Source: Alphaproteobacteria bacterium
GTDB taxonomy: Bacteria; Myxococcota_A; UBA796; CAJQPC01
Assembly (NCBI GenBank): GCA_020632795.1
Contig: JACKEV010000009.1
Coordinates: forward strand, 843,501 to 907,500
DNA: 64,000 nucleotides
Direction: 5' to 3'
In this document: piece by piece, positions 8,871-17,125 of the stretch
Layout of the letters: every line of letters starts with the position of its first letter
How positions within the stretch are numbered: position 1 is the first letter of the stretch
The notes under the pieces: generated by a model
Told to the model about the DNA's origin: nothing
What the model saw: only the letters and a program-made list of their open reading frames with translations
Databases searched by the model: none
Program-made: the position numbers and the translations under genes

Positions 8871-9661
8871 GCGCGGCGGCCGGCGGTCAGCTCCAGCAGC
8901 TCCTGGGTGATGGAGGCCTGGCGCAGGGCGCGCCACTGGTAGCGTAGCTCGTCGAGCTGGCGGTCGCAGGCCCGGCGCGCGGCCTCGGCGGCGGTCAGGC
9001 GCGCCCGGACCTCCGCCCGCAGCGCCTCGGCCAGGGCCACGGCGAGCCGCCCCGCCACCAGCTCGCCGACGGCGGCCTCCAGGACCTCCTCCGGGGGCAG
9101 GAAGGTCTCCGGGGGCTCGGTCACCGGCGCGACGGCCCCGGCGAGCAGCACCGAGCGGCGCAGGGTGGGGGTGCCCCGGTCGGGGTGCAGCAGCACGACC
9201 ATCGGCCGCGGCGCGGCGAGGATCTGCGTCGCCAGCCGGTCCGCGCAGACGCCCAGCTCGCCGGCCGTGCTGGCGGCCCCGACCTCGAACGCCACCCGGT
9301 CCGCCACCGAGGGGAGCTGCCGGGCGACCTCGATCAGGCGGGCGCCCGCCAGGCCCACGGCGCCGGTCTCGGGGAGCTGGTCGAGCAGCATGCGGGCCAA
9401 TGGGCCGCAGAAGGCGCGCTCGGGGCCGACCAGGACCCAGAGCACGTCGGGGTCCTCGTGGTCGATGTGCGGCTCCCCGGCCAGCCGGGCGACGATGGAC
9501 GCGGCGGTGTCGAAGTAGGCGCCGGCCTCGGCGGCGGCGGCCTCGGCATGGGGCTGCTGCGCCCGCGCCAGGGCCCACACCGCCCGCATGACCTGCTGGA
9601 CCGCCTCGACCGCCGACAGACGCTGCTCGAGCCGCCCCAGGTCGCGGACCGGCTCAGGCAT
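8867..9661 (-). CDS. atpG: N-type ATPase gamma subunit
   Basis: 264 residues from ATG 9661, which overlaps the end of atpA by eight bases. Gamma forms the rotating central stalk that links the c-ring to the alpha3beta3 head. The conserved N-terminal helix (RLEQRLSAVEAVQQVMRAV) and C-terminal helix (ending WRALRQASITQELLELTAG, the RQ-x-x-IT-x-E signature) are present; the central Rossmann-like part contains VLVGPERAFCGPLARM. It is slightly shorter than standard gammas (~285-290). Being last in the atpDCQRBEFAG order is typical of N-ATPase operons. Its stop overlaps the start of the Hsp90-like gene. Confidence 0.92.
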   Translation of the reverse strand: MPEPVRDLGRLEQRLSAVEAVQQVMRAVWALARAQQPHAEAAAAEAGAYFDTAASIVARLAGEPHIDHEDPDVLWVLVGPERAFCGPLARMLLDQLPETGAVGLAGARLIEVARQLPSVADRVAFEVGAASTAGELGVCADRLATQILAAPRPMVVLLHPDRGTPTLRRSVLLAGAVAPVTEPPETFLPPEEVLEAAVGELVAGRLAVALAEALRAEVRARLTAAEAARRACDRQLDELRYQWRALRQASITQELLELTAGRRA

Positions 9662-11192
9662 TGGCGGGCTCCGCCGGCCACCGGGCCTCGACCACCCGGT
9701 CCACCAGCGCGAACAGGCGCGCCTCGTCGGGCTCGGACAGGACGACCTCCTCCCCGAGCCGGGTCGCGAGGCCGCCGTCCAGCGCGCGCAGGGCCTCGGG
9801 CAGCGTCCGGGCGAACTCGCCCAGCTCGTCCTCGGGGATGCGCAGCAGCGCCTCGGCCCGGGAGGCCAGGGCCAGCCGGGCCAGCTCCTCGAACTCGGTG
9901 AGGGCCTCCAGCCGGGGGGCGCGGAGCAGGCGGCGCAGGCGACGCCCCAGCGCAAGCCGGCGGCTGGCGGACGCCTCCAGCCGCGTGCCCACCCGGGAGA
10001 AGGACTCCAGCTCGAGGAAGGCCGCGTAGTCCAGGCGCAGCTTGCCGGCGAGGCGGCGGAAGGCCTGGGCCTGGGTCTTGCCCCCGACCCGGCTCACCGA
10101 CAGCCCCGCGTCGATGGCCGGGCGCTCCCCGGCGGCGAACAGCGGTCGGGAGAGCACGAGCTGGCCGTCGGTGATGGCGATGAGGTTGGTCGGGATGTAG
10201 GCCGACATCCGCCCGTCCTCGGTCGTGGCGATGGGCAGGGCGGTGAGCGAGCCGCCGCCCAGCTCGTTGTTGAGCTGGGTGGCCCGCTCCAGCAGCCGGC
10301 TGTGGAGGTAGAACACGTCCCCGGGGTAGGCCTCGCGGCCGGGGGGGCGCCCGAGCAGCAGCGACAGCTCGCGCCAGGCGACGGCGTGGGCGGTCAGCTC
10401 GTCGTACACGATGAGCGCGTGCTCACCGCGATCACGGAAGTGCTCGGCCACGGTGGTGCCTGCGTAGGGGGCGAGGGTGCGCAGCGCCGGGCTGGCGTCC
10501 TCGGGGACCGCCACCACGACCCAGTGCCCGCCGCCCCTGCGCAGCGCGTCGACCACCCGCCAGATCTCGGCCCGGCGCCGCCCGATGGCGACGTAGACGC
10601 AGATCACCTCGGTGTTCGCCTGGCGCAGCATCGCGCTGAGGGCGAGGGAGGTCTTGCCGGTGCCCTCGTCGCCGAGGATCAGCTCCCGCTGGCCCCGGCC
10701 CACCGGGAACATGGCGTCGATGGCGAGGATCCCCGTGTACAGGGGCCGGTGCACGGCGGCGCGGGCGTGGATGGGCGGGGCAGGGCGCTCGAGCAGCGCG
10801 GGGCGGAGGGTCCCGACCAGGGCCTCGCCGTCCAGCGGGCGGCCCAGCGGATCGATGACCCGCCCCAGCAGGGCCCGGCCCACCGGCAGGGAGGCCAGCG
10901 CGCCGGTGCGCTGGACCCGGTCGCCCTCCCGGACCGTGTCGGCGGCGTCGAGCACGGCGGCCTGGACCGCGTCGCGCTCCAAGCCGAGCACGAGGGCGGT
11001 GGCCCGCTGGCCCACCCGGAGCATCTCCTCGTTGCGCGCCCCAGGCAGGCCAGCGACGCGCAGCACGCCATCACGCACGGAGAGCACCCGACCGACCTCG
11101 CGGAAGCGCACCGTCGGCCGGTAGCGCTCCGCGGCGCGGGCGAGGGCCTCGGCGGCCTCGTTGGCGGTCTCCTTCAGGCGCGGGTCGATCAT
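9654..11192 (-). CDS. atpA: N-type ATPase alpha subunit
   Basis: 512 residues, ATG 11192 overlapping the atpF stop as ATGA. Alpha is the non-catalytic nucleotide-binding head subunit. The beta-barrel, nucleotide-binding and helical domains are all visible: the P-loop GDEGTGKTS (~174), Walker B-like HALIVYDELTAHA, and the arginine finger in SVSRVGGKTQ (~363) that completes the catalytic site on the neighbouring beta. The usual alpha P-loop GDRQTGKT is altered: Arg-Gln become Glu-Gly. That change could affect nucleotide exchange at the non-catalytic sites. Sequence is otherwise full length. Confidence 0.95.
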   Translation of the reverse strand: MIDPRLKETANEAAEALARAAERYRPTVRFREVGRVLSVRDGVLRVAGLPGARNEEMLRVGQRATALVLGLERDAVQAAVLDAADTVREGDRVQRTGALASLPVGRALLGRVIDPLGRPLDGEALVGTLRPALLERPAPPIHARAAVHRPLYTGILAIDAMFPVGRGQRELILGDEGTGKTSLALSAMLRQANTEVICVYVAIGRRRAEIWRVVDALRRGGGHWVVVAVPEDASPALRTLAPYAGTTVAEHFRDRGEHALIVYDELTAHAVAWRELSLLLGRPPGREAYPGDVFYLHSRLLERATQLNNELGGGSLTALPIATTEDGRMSAYIPTNLIAITDGQLVLSRPLFAAGERPAIDAGLSVSRVGGKTQAQAFRRLAGKLRLDYAAFLELESFSRVGTRLEASASRRLALGRRLRRLLRAPRLEALTEFEELARLALASRAEALLRIPEDELGEFARTLPEALRALDGGLATRLGEEVVLSEPDEARLFALVDRVVEARWPAEPANA

Positions 11193-11944
11193 GCCTCGGC
11201 CCCGTCGGCGAGCTGGCGCCTTGCCTCCTCCCGCAGCAGCTCGAGCTGGCCGGCGACGGTGGCGTCGAACACCCGGTCGCCGACGGCGAGGGTGACCCCC
11301 GCGCCCAGGCGCTCGTCCTCGGACACCGTCAGGCGCACGGTGCTCTTCGTCGCCGCCTCCAGGGCGCGCCGCAGGCCCTCGCGGTCCTCGTTCGGAGGCA
11401 GCCGGGCGAAGGTGGCCTCGGCCTTGAGCACGCCGTCGACGACCGCCTCCTGCAGCTCGGCGGCGCGGTCGGCCACGCTGTCGGTCAGGCGGGCGACCAG
11501 GGCCTGGTGCGCCCCCTCGGGCACCAGCTCCAGCAGCAGCCGTCCGGCGACCTCGGCCCCGCGGTCGATGGCGACGTGCCGCACCCACCCCAGCGCGGCC
11601 TCCCGCTCGGCCTCCAGCAGGGACTGCACCCGGGCGCGCTCGGTGGCGGCGTCCTCCCGGGCGCGGGCCAGCAACTTCGCCTTCTCGGCGGCGGCCTCCA
11701 CGGTGGCCTCGGCCACGATGCGCACGCGCAGCTCGTCGAGCTGGCGGTCGCGGGCGTCCAGCTCGGCGGCCCGGGTGTCGACCAGGGCGAGCTGCTCGGC
11801 GGCCCGGGTCCGCGCGGTGGCGATCTCGTCGCGGCGGGCCAGCACGCCGTCGCGCACGGGGCGGTATACGTAGCGCTGCAGCAGGAACGCCAGCACCACG
11901 AAGTTGACCAGCTCGAACAGGAAGGTGGTCAGGTTGAAGCCCAT
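11189..11944 (-). CDS. atpF: N-type ATPase b subunit with delta-like C-terminal part
   Basis: 251 residues, well beyond a standard b subunit (~160). One N-terminal membrane helix (FLFELVNFVVLAFLLQRYVY) is followed by a long charged coiled coil (~30-140), and then a globular C-terminal third ending VGDRVFDATVAGQLELLREE. That ending resembles the last beta/alpha segment of delta/OSCP (D-x-S-x-x-G-x-L-x-x-L). No separate atpH (delta) gene exists in the operon, as is known for N-ATPases, so this protein most likely supplies both peripheral-stalk functions. The start is separated from atpE by only five bases. Confidence 0.9.
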   Translation of the reverse strand: MGFNLTTFLFELVNFVVLAFLLQRYVYRPVRDGVLARRDEIATARTRAAEQLALVDTRAAELDARDRQLDELRVRIVAEATVEAAAEKAKLLARAREDAATERARVQSLLEAEREAALGWVRHVAIDRGAEVAGRLLLELVPEGAHQALVARLTDSVADRAAELQEAVVDGVLKAEATFARLPPNEDREGLRRALEAATKSTVRLTVSEDERLGAGVTLAVGDRVFDATVAGQLELLREEARRQLADGAEA

Positions 11945-11949
11945 GAAAC

Positions 11950-12204
11950 TCAGCCGAGCATCGGGTTGGCGAACAGCAGCACGAGCGCGATGACCAGGGC
12001 GTAGATGGCGGTCGACTCGACCATCGCCATGCCGACGAACAGCGTGCGGCTGATGGCGTTGGCCGCGTCGGGCTGGCGGGCGATGGCGTCCATGGCCTGG
12101 GTGAGGGCGCGGGCCTCACCGATGGCCGGGGCGATGGTGCCGATGGCCACGGCGAAGCCGGCGGTGACGATGCTGACGATGGCGATCCAGTCCTGGGGGG
12201 TCAC
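11950..12204 (-). CDS. atpE: N-type ATPase c subunit (proteolipid)
   Basis: 84 residues from a GTG at 12204 that overlaps the atpB stop (GTGA). Two hydrophobic helices are joined by the polar RQP loop (43-45). Helix 1 has APAIGEA with Glu30, and helix 2 has MVESTAIY with Glu63-Ser64-Thr65 and Tyr68. The E-S-T-x-x-Y set is the sodium-ligand pattern of c subunits, while a second carboxylate in helix 1 is characteristic of N-type c subunits. Whether the ring moves Na+ or H+ cannot be decided from these residues, since some N-type rings with two carboxylates have been reported to be proton-coupled. Confidence 0.95.
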   Translation of the reverse strand: MTPQDWIAIVSIVTAGFAVAIGTIAPAIGEARALTQAMDAIARQPDAANAISRTLFVGMAMVESTAIYALVIALVLLFANPMLG

Positions 12205-12884
12205 GAGGGCGCTCCGTCGGGTGGGGGAGGGGGGGCGGCGGCCCGGCCGGCCACCTGCATGGCGCTGGCCGTGAACACGAGGGTGAGCACGCCGAAGATG
12301 TAGGCCTGCACGACGCTGGTGAGCACGTCGAGCAGCATGAGGGGGACCGGCAGCAGCAGGCCGGCCAGCGAGACCACGATGGCGGCGACGATCTCGCCGG
12401 ACACCATGTTCCCGAACAGCCGCAGCGCCAGCGCCACGGTGCGCGAGGCCTCACCGATCACGTTGAACGGCAGCATGATCGGGTTGGGCTCGATGTAGTG
12501 CTTGAGGTAGCGCCAGCCCTGCGCCTGGAAGCCGTAGACGTGGCCGGCCCCGAAGGCCACCACCGCCAGCGCGGCGGTCAGCGACAGGTCGCGGGTGGGG
12601 CTCGACACCACAGGCAGCAGGCCCACGAGGTTGGCCGAGAGGATGAAGAGCCACTGGGTGAGCACCAGGGGCACGACGGGGGCCACGTCGACGGTGACCA
12701 TGTCCTGGAGCATGGACTCGACGAACTCGTAGATGACCTCGGCGACCTCGCGGGCCCGCGCGACCCGGGCGCCGACCAGGCCGAGGACGAGCAGCACCCC
12801 CGTGAGCGCGGCGCTCACGAAGACGGTCTCGGTCAGCCCCAGGGGGCCGAGTTGGACGAGGACGGGCGGGGTCAGGGTCTCCAC
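12201..12884 (-). CDS. atpB: N-type ATPase a subunit
   Basis: 227 residues from GTG 12884; the longer upstream frame is rejected because it would run through atpR and has no membrane character. Five to six transmembrane helices form the stator ion half-channels. The essential stator arginine lies in LALRLFGNMVSGE (~148), and QWLFILSANLVGLLP marks the preceding conserved helix. The C-terminal helix contains VQAYIFGVLTLVFT, the family signature with Q-A-x-x-F. The start codon lies 13 bases inside the atpR 3' end, and the stop overlaps atpE. Confidence 0.95.
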   Translation of the reverse strand: METLTPPVLVQLGPLGLTETVFVSAALTGVLLVLGLVGARVARAREVAEVIYEFVESMLQDMVTVDVAPVVPLVLTQWLFILSANLVGLLPVVSSPTRDLSLTAALAVVAFGAGHVYGFQAQGWRYLKHYIEPNPIMLPFNVIGEASRTVALALRLFGNMVSGEIVAAIVVSLAGLLLPVPLMLLDVLTSVVQAYIFGVLTLVFTASAMQVAGRAAAPPPPPDGAPS

Positions 12885-13144
12885 GCGCCCCCCTCGACCG
12901 CGCGGCCCAGGCGCCGGATCAGCAGCCCGCGGGCCGCGATGAGGCCGACCAGCAGGGCCCAGACGCCGGCCGGGTGCCACAGCAGCACCGCGACGGTGGC
13001 CAGGGCGGGGCCCGCGAGCCCCGCCGGCGCCAGGAGCAGGGAGAGGCCCACGGACCCGCCGGTCACGGCGCGGGCCCTCAGCGCGGTGACCCCGAGGTGG
13101 GCGGCCCCGCCCAGGAAGCCGGCCGCGAACGCGAGCGCGATCAT
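12872..13144 (-). CDS. atpR: N-ATPase accessory membrane protein AtpR
   Basis: 90 residues, ATG 13144 overlapping the atpQ stop as ATGA. Three hydrophobic segments are visible (ALAFAAGFLGGAAHLGVTAL; VGLSLLLAPAGLAGPALATV; GVWALLVGLIAARGLLI). The order Q-R-B in the operon, size and topology identify it as AtpR, the small protein restricted to N-ATPase operons and thought to help assemble or interact with the membrane sector. It overlaps atpB by 13 bases. Confidence 0.85.
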   Translation of the reverse strand: MIALAFAAGFLGGAAHLGVTALRARAVTGGSVGLSLLLAPAGLAGPALATVAVLLWHPAGVWALLVGLIAARGLLIRRLGRAVEGGAWRP

Positions 13145-13440
13145 GGCGCCTCCTCGTCCTGGGGGAGGCCGGCCATCAGGCTGCGCCCCGCCTGCCACAG
13201 CCCCAGGGCGAGGCCGACGAGCACGCCGGCCAGGGCGGGTCCCCGGTGGTGGAGCGCGCGGCTCAGGGCGTGGCCGGCCAGGGTGCAGGCCACCAGGGGC
13301 AGGGCGAACTGCCACCCCACGGTGCCGGCCTGGCCCAGCACCACCCAGACCGAGCGCCGCTCCTTGCGGGCGCGGGCCATGCGCGCGGCCTTCTGGCGGA
13401 CGGCCTCCACGTACTCATCGTCGGGGCGCTTGTCGGTCAC
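13141..13440 (-). CDS. atpQ: N-ATPase accessory membrane protein AtpQ (AtpI-like)
   Basis: 99 residues from GTG 13440, overlapping the atpC stop as GTGA. A basic cytosolic N-terminus (RQKAARMARARKERR) is followed by two membrane helices, TVGWQFALPLVACTLAGHAL and GPALAGVLVGLALGLWQAG. The GW-x-F-A-x-P helix resembles AtpI/AtpQ proteins, which aid c-ring assembly or cation supply. Identity rests on operon position plus the two-helix pattern. Confidence 0.85.
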   Translation of the reverse strand: MTDKRPDDEYVEAVRQKAARMARARKERRSVWVVLGQAGTVGWQFALPLVACTLAGHALSRALHHRGPALAGVLVGLALGLWQAGRSLMAGLPQDEEAP

Positions 13441-13826
13441 GGGCGCTCCTGCAGCAGGCGGCGGAGGGCCTCGCGGGCGAGGTCGCGCACCACACCCTGG
13501 TGCAGCGCGGCGCGCTCCCGGCGGCGGCGGGCCTGCTGGGCGACCTGCTCGGCGATGGCGTCCAGCTCGCGGGCGACCACCGCCTCCAGCGAGACCACCC
13601 GGCAGCGCCCGGCCTCCAGGCTCAGCAAGCCGCCGGCCAGGGCGACGAAGCCCTCGCCATCGGCATCACGGAAGACGAGCAGCCCCGGGGGGAGCACCGC
13701 GATCACGTCGGCGCGCCCCGGCCGGATACCGAACCAGCCCGAGCGGTCCTCAGCGGTGATGGCCTGGACCGGCTGGTCGAGGACCAGCCCGGAGGGCGTG
13801 CGCAGCTCCAGGTGCAGGGGGGTCAT
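13437..13826 (-). CDS. atpC: N-type ATPase epsilon subunit
   Basis: 129 residues, ATG 13826 overlapping the atpD stop as ATGA. The N-terminal beta-sandwich of epsilon is visible (LHLELRTPSGLVLDQPVQAI; SGWFGIRPGRADVIAVLPPG), with VALAGGLLSLEAGRCRVVSLEAV corresponding to the F-V-x-G-G-x-x-x-x-x-x-x-x-x-V signature (quoted in full only to the size of the strand). The C-terminal helical part is Arg-rich. Epsilon sits on the central stalk and regulates ATP hydrolysis. Confidence 0.92.
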   Translation of the reverse strand: MTPLHLELRTPSGLVLDQPVQAITAEDRSGWFGIRPGRADVIAVLPPGLLVFRDADGEGFVALAGGLLSLEAGRCRVVSLEAVVARELDAIAEQVAQQARRRRERAALHQGVVRDLAREALRRLLQERP

Positions 13827-15241
13827 CGGGCCACCCGGTCCAGGTCCTCGAGCCCGCCGATCATGTAGAGCCGCTGCTCGTCCACGCCGTCGAGGCCCCC
13901 GTCGAGGATGCGCTCGCAGCCGGTCAGGGTCTCCTCGATGGGGACGCGGGCGCCCTTGCGCCCGGTGAACGCCTCGGACACCACGAAGGGCTGGGTGAGG
14001 AAGCGCTCCAGCCGGCGGGCCCGGGCCACCGCGCGGCGGTCATCCGGCGACAGCTCATCCAGCCCGAGCATCGCGATGACGTCCTCCAGCTCCTTGTAGC
14101 GGGCGAGGGTGCGGCGGACGGCGTCGGCCACCTGGTCGTGGCGCGCGCCGACGATGTCCGGCGCCAGCAGGCGGGACTGGGAGCGCATGGGCTCCACGGC
14201 GGGGTAGAGGCCGGCGGCGGCCCGCTCCCGGGAGAGCACGACCCGGGCGTCGAGGTGCTCCATCACCGTGGCCGCGCCGGGGTCGTTGAGGTCGTCCGCC
14301 GGCACGTAGACCGCCTGGACGCTGGTGATGGTGCCGTCCCGGGTGCTGGCGATGCGCTCCTCCACCTCGGCCAGCTCGGTGGACAGGGTGGGCTGGTAGC
14401 CGACGCGGGACGGCAGGCGCTCCAGCATGGCGCTGGTCTCCATGCCCGCCTGCACGAAGCGGAAGATGTTGTCGACCAGCAGGAGCACCTCGCGCTGCTG
14501 GGTGTCGCGGAACCACTCCGAGACCGCCAGGGCGGCGTGGATGACCCGCAGGCGGGCGCCGGCAGGAGCGTCCATCTGGCCGAAGAGCATCACCGTGCGC
14601 TCCATCAGGCCGCCCTCGCTGAACTCCTGCCACAGCTCGTGGCCCTCGCGGATGCGCTCCCCGATGCCGGCGAAGACCGGGACGCCCTCGTAGGCGTCGG
14701 CGACGGCGCTGATGAACTCCATCAGGAGCACCGTCTTGCCCACCCCCGCGCCGCCGAACAGCCCGGTCTTGCCGCCCCGGGCGAAGGGGCAGAGCAGGTC
14801 GATGATCTTGATGCCGGTCGGCAGGGGCTCGACCCGGGGCAGGTGCCGGTGGAGCTTGGGGGGCTCCCGGTGGACGCTCCAGGAGTCGGCGGCGTCAACG
14901 GGCGGGCCGCCGTCCAGGGGGTTGCCCAGGCAGTCGACCACCCGCCCGAGCAGGCCGGTCCCGACCGGGATCTGCAGGGGGCGGCGGGTCCGGTGCACGG
15001 CCTGGCCGCGGTGGACGCCAGCGGTGGGCGCGAGGGCCAGGGCGCGGGCGACGCCGGGCGCGGGGTGGCCGTGGACCTCCAGCACGAGGTCGGCGCCAGC
15101 GTCCCGCTCCACCCGCAGGGCCTCGCGCAGGGTGGGCTCCTCCCCGGCGGGGAACGCCACGTCGATGACGCTGCCTTGGATGGCGACGATGGTGCCGGGC
15201 AAGGGGCCTCCAACCCAGGTCCTGTGCAACGCGCGTGCCAT
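13823..15241 (-). CDS. atpD: N-type ATPase beta subunit
   Basis: 472 residues. ATG 15241 is chosen because CTGGAGGAT lies just upstream; the frame extends further but without start signals or homologous sequence. Catalytic elements are intact: Walker A GGAGVGKT (~158), catalytic Glu in GERIREGHELW, Walker B VLLLVDNIFRF, and a DELSPDD form of the DELSEED lever. The first gene of the operon being atpD rather than atpI/B is the hallmark of N-ATPases. The divergent ClC gene begins only 35 bases away, so the operon promoter must overlap that gene's 5' end. Confidence 0.95.
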   Translation of the reverse strand: MARALHRTWVGGPLPGTIVAIQGSVIDVAFPAGEEPTLREALRVERDAGADLVLEVHGHPAPGVARALALAPTAGVHRGQAVHRTRRPLQIPVGTGLLGRVVDCLGNPLDGGPPVDAADSWSVHREPPKLHRHLPRVEPLPTGIKIIDLLCPFARGGKTGLFGGAGVGKTVLLMEFISAVADAYEGVPVFAGIGERIREGHELWQEFSEGGLMERTVMLFGQMDAPAGARLRVIHAALAVSEWFRDTQQREVLLLVDNIFRFVQAGMETSAMLERLPSRVGYQPTLSTELAEVEERIASTRDGTITSVQAVYVPADDLNDPGAATVMEHLDARVVLSRERAAAGLYPAVEPMRSQSRLLAPDIVGARHDQVADAVRRTLARYKELEDVIAMLGLDELSPDDRRAVARARRLERFLTQPFVVSEAFTGRKGARVPIEETLTGCERILDGGLDGVDEQRLYMIGGLEDLDRVAR

Positions 15242-15276
15242 ATCCTCCAGGCACGGAAGCTGCAGGGACTTGAGGG

Positions 15277-17007
15277 ATGGAGGAGCCTGCCCCGACCGCC
15301 GCGCGCCGCGCCCTGGACCGGGCCCGCGCCCGCGTGGCGCGCCTGCTGCAGGACCCCTCCGCGCGGATGCTCCTGCTGGGGGCGGCGGCCGGGCTGGTGG
15401 GCGGCGGGGTGGCGGGCCTGTTCGATTTCGCACGCCTGGTGGTGGGCCAAATGGCACTGGGGACCGCGGATCCCTCGGTCCACGCCATCCCCTGGTGGCG
15501 GGCGCTGCTCGTGCCGGTGCTGGGGGGCGTGCTGGCCAGCGCGGTGCTCCGGCTCGGCGCGGTGGAGCGCCCCGCAGGCATCTCCAGCCTGATCGAGGCG
15601 GTGCAGCTCCGCGGGGGGCGGCTCCGGCTGCGGGACGGGGCGCTCACGGCTGCGGCTGCGGCGCTCTCCCTGGGGACCGGGCACGCCGGGGGGCGGGAGG
15701 CCCCGGTGGCTGCGCTGGCGGGGGCGCTGTTCTCATCTGTGGGCGCCCGGCTCCGCCTGCGGTCCGGGGAGCTTCGGGTGCTGGTGGCCGGCGCGGCGGC
15801 GGCGGCCATCTCGGCGTCGTTCAACACCCCGCTGGGGTCGGCCGCGCTGGCGCTGGAGCTGCTGCTGGGCAGCTTCGCCCTCAAGCACTTCGGCCCGGTG
15901 GTCACCGCGTCGGTGGTGGGCACCCTGGTGGGCCAGGCCCTGCTGGGGGAGCGGGTCGCCTTCCACGCCCCGGGCTTCACGCTGGAGCGGCCCGCGGAGC
16001 TGGTGGCCTACGCGGCGCTGGGCGCGGCCTGCGGGGTGGTGGCGGTGCTCTTCCAGGTCGCGGTCACCTGGACCGACCGGCTGGTCGCCCGGCTCGGGCC
16101 GACGCCGCTGCTGCGGGGGGCGGTGTCCGGGGCGGTCGTGGGGGGGCTGGGGGCCCTCGGCCTGACCGGGGTGATGGGGACCGGCTACGCGCTGGTGGAC
16201 CGGGTGCTGGCCGACCCCGGCGCCCTCGGCGTGCCGCTGCTGCTCGCGCTGCTGGTGGGCAAGGGGGTGGCGACGGCGGCCACCTTCGGCGGACGGGGCG
16301 GGGCCGGCCTGTTCTCGCCGATCCTGATGGTCGGGGCGGTCGCGGGGTCGCTGTTCGGGCTCGTCGTGCAGCTCCTCAGCCCGGAGGCGTCCGCCGGCTC
16401 CTACGGGCTGGTCGCGATGGGGGCGGTGTCGGCGGCGGTGCTGCGGGCGCCGCTGGCGATGGTGCTGGTCCTGTTCGAGCTGACCGGCAGCTACACCGTG
16501 GTGCCGACCACGCTGATCACCATCTCGGTCGCGCTGCTGGTCACCTCGGGCTTCGGGCCCGCGTCGCTGCACGAGGCGCTGCTGGGGGCGCGCGGCGTGC
16601 CGCTCCACCCCGAGGTGCCCGAGGCGCTGCGGGCCCGCGCGGTCGGCGAGCTGATGCAGCGCGACGGCTACGTGACCGTGCCCGAGCGCCCGGCCCTGGA
16701 CGCGGTCGTCGCGGCGTTCCAGCGGACCCGGGACGACGTGGTGTGGGTCGTGGACGACGCGGGGCGCTACCGGGGCGCCATCGACGTCCAGGATCTGGTG
16801 GACGCCCTGGGCGGGGGCGGGTCAGGGGAGGGCATCGTGGTGCAGATCCCGCCGCTCAGTCCGGCGCTGCCGGTCGGCGAGGCGGTGGCCCGGCTGGCGG
16901 CGCCGGACGTGGACGCGCTGCCGGTGGTGGACGAGGCGGGGCGGCTGATCGGCGTGCTGTACGAGCACGCGCTGCTGGAGGTGCTGGGGGCGCGGGAGGG
17001 CGGGTGA
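15277..17007 (+). CDS. ClC-family chloride channel/antiporter with CBS domains
   Basis: 576 residues, ATG 15277. Residues ~25-430 are the ClC membrane fold with about ten hydrophobic helices. The anion-selectivity segments are present in variant form: PAGISSLIEA for GSGIPxxxx, GREAPVAAL keeping the gating Glu of GREGP, and GGRGGAGLFSPILMVGA for GSGGSGGVFSPxxxxGA. Residues ~450-576 hold two CBS motifs (VGELMQRDGYVTVPERPALD and VDALPVVDEAGRLIGVLYEH), which commonly bind adenine nucleotides and regulate ClC proteins. It is divergent from atpD with a 35-bp gap; an ion-coupling link to the ATPase (charge or pH balancing) is possible but unproven. Confidence 0.92.
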   Translation: MEEPAPTAARRALDRARARVARLLQDPSARMLLLGAAAGLVGGGVAGLFDFARLVVGQMALGTADPSVHAIPWWRALLVPVLGGVLASAVLRLGAVERPAGISSLIEAVQLRGGRLRLRDGALTAAAAALSLGTGHAGGREAPVAALAGALFSSVGARLRLRSGELRVLVAGAAAAAISASFNTPLGSAALALELLLGSFALKHFGPVVTASVVGTLVGQALLGERVAFHAPGFTLERPAELVAYAALGAACGVVAVLFQVAVTWTDRLVARLGPTPLLRGAVSGAVVGGLGALGLTGVMGTGYALVDRVLADPGALGVPLLLALLVGKGVATAATFGGRGGAGLFSPILMVGAVAGSLFGLVVQLLSPEASAGSYGLVAMGAVSAAVLRAPLAMVLVLFELTGSYTVVPTTLITISVALLVTSGFGPASLHEALLGARGVPLHPEVPEALRARAVGELMQRDGYVTVPERPALDAVVAAFQRTRDDVVWVVDDAGRYRGAIDVQDLVDALGGGGSGEGIVVQIPPLSPALPVGEAVARLAAPDVDALPVVDEAGRLIGVLYEHALLEVLGAREGG

Positions 17008-17125
17008 GACGCCCGGCTTGGCGGCGCCCCCCGCCCGTGGCTACACTCGATCCCCGGGCGACGCCGCCTCGGAGGTGCCCATGACGCGGCCCGCCTCGGC
17101 GTGAGGCCATCCTCTTGGAGAGACC

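Noticed and set aside
13823..15457. Longer atpD starting at 15457
   Set aside because: The extra N-terminus is Pro/Arg-rich, runs antisense to the ClC gene, and ATG 15241 has a good ribosome-binding site.
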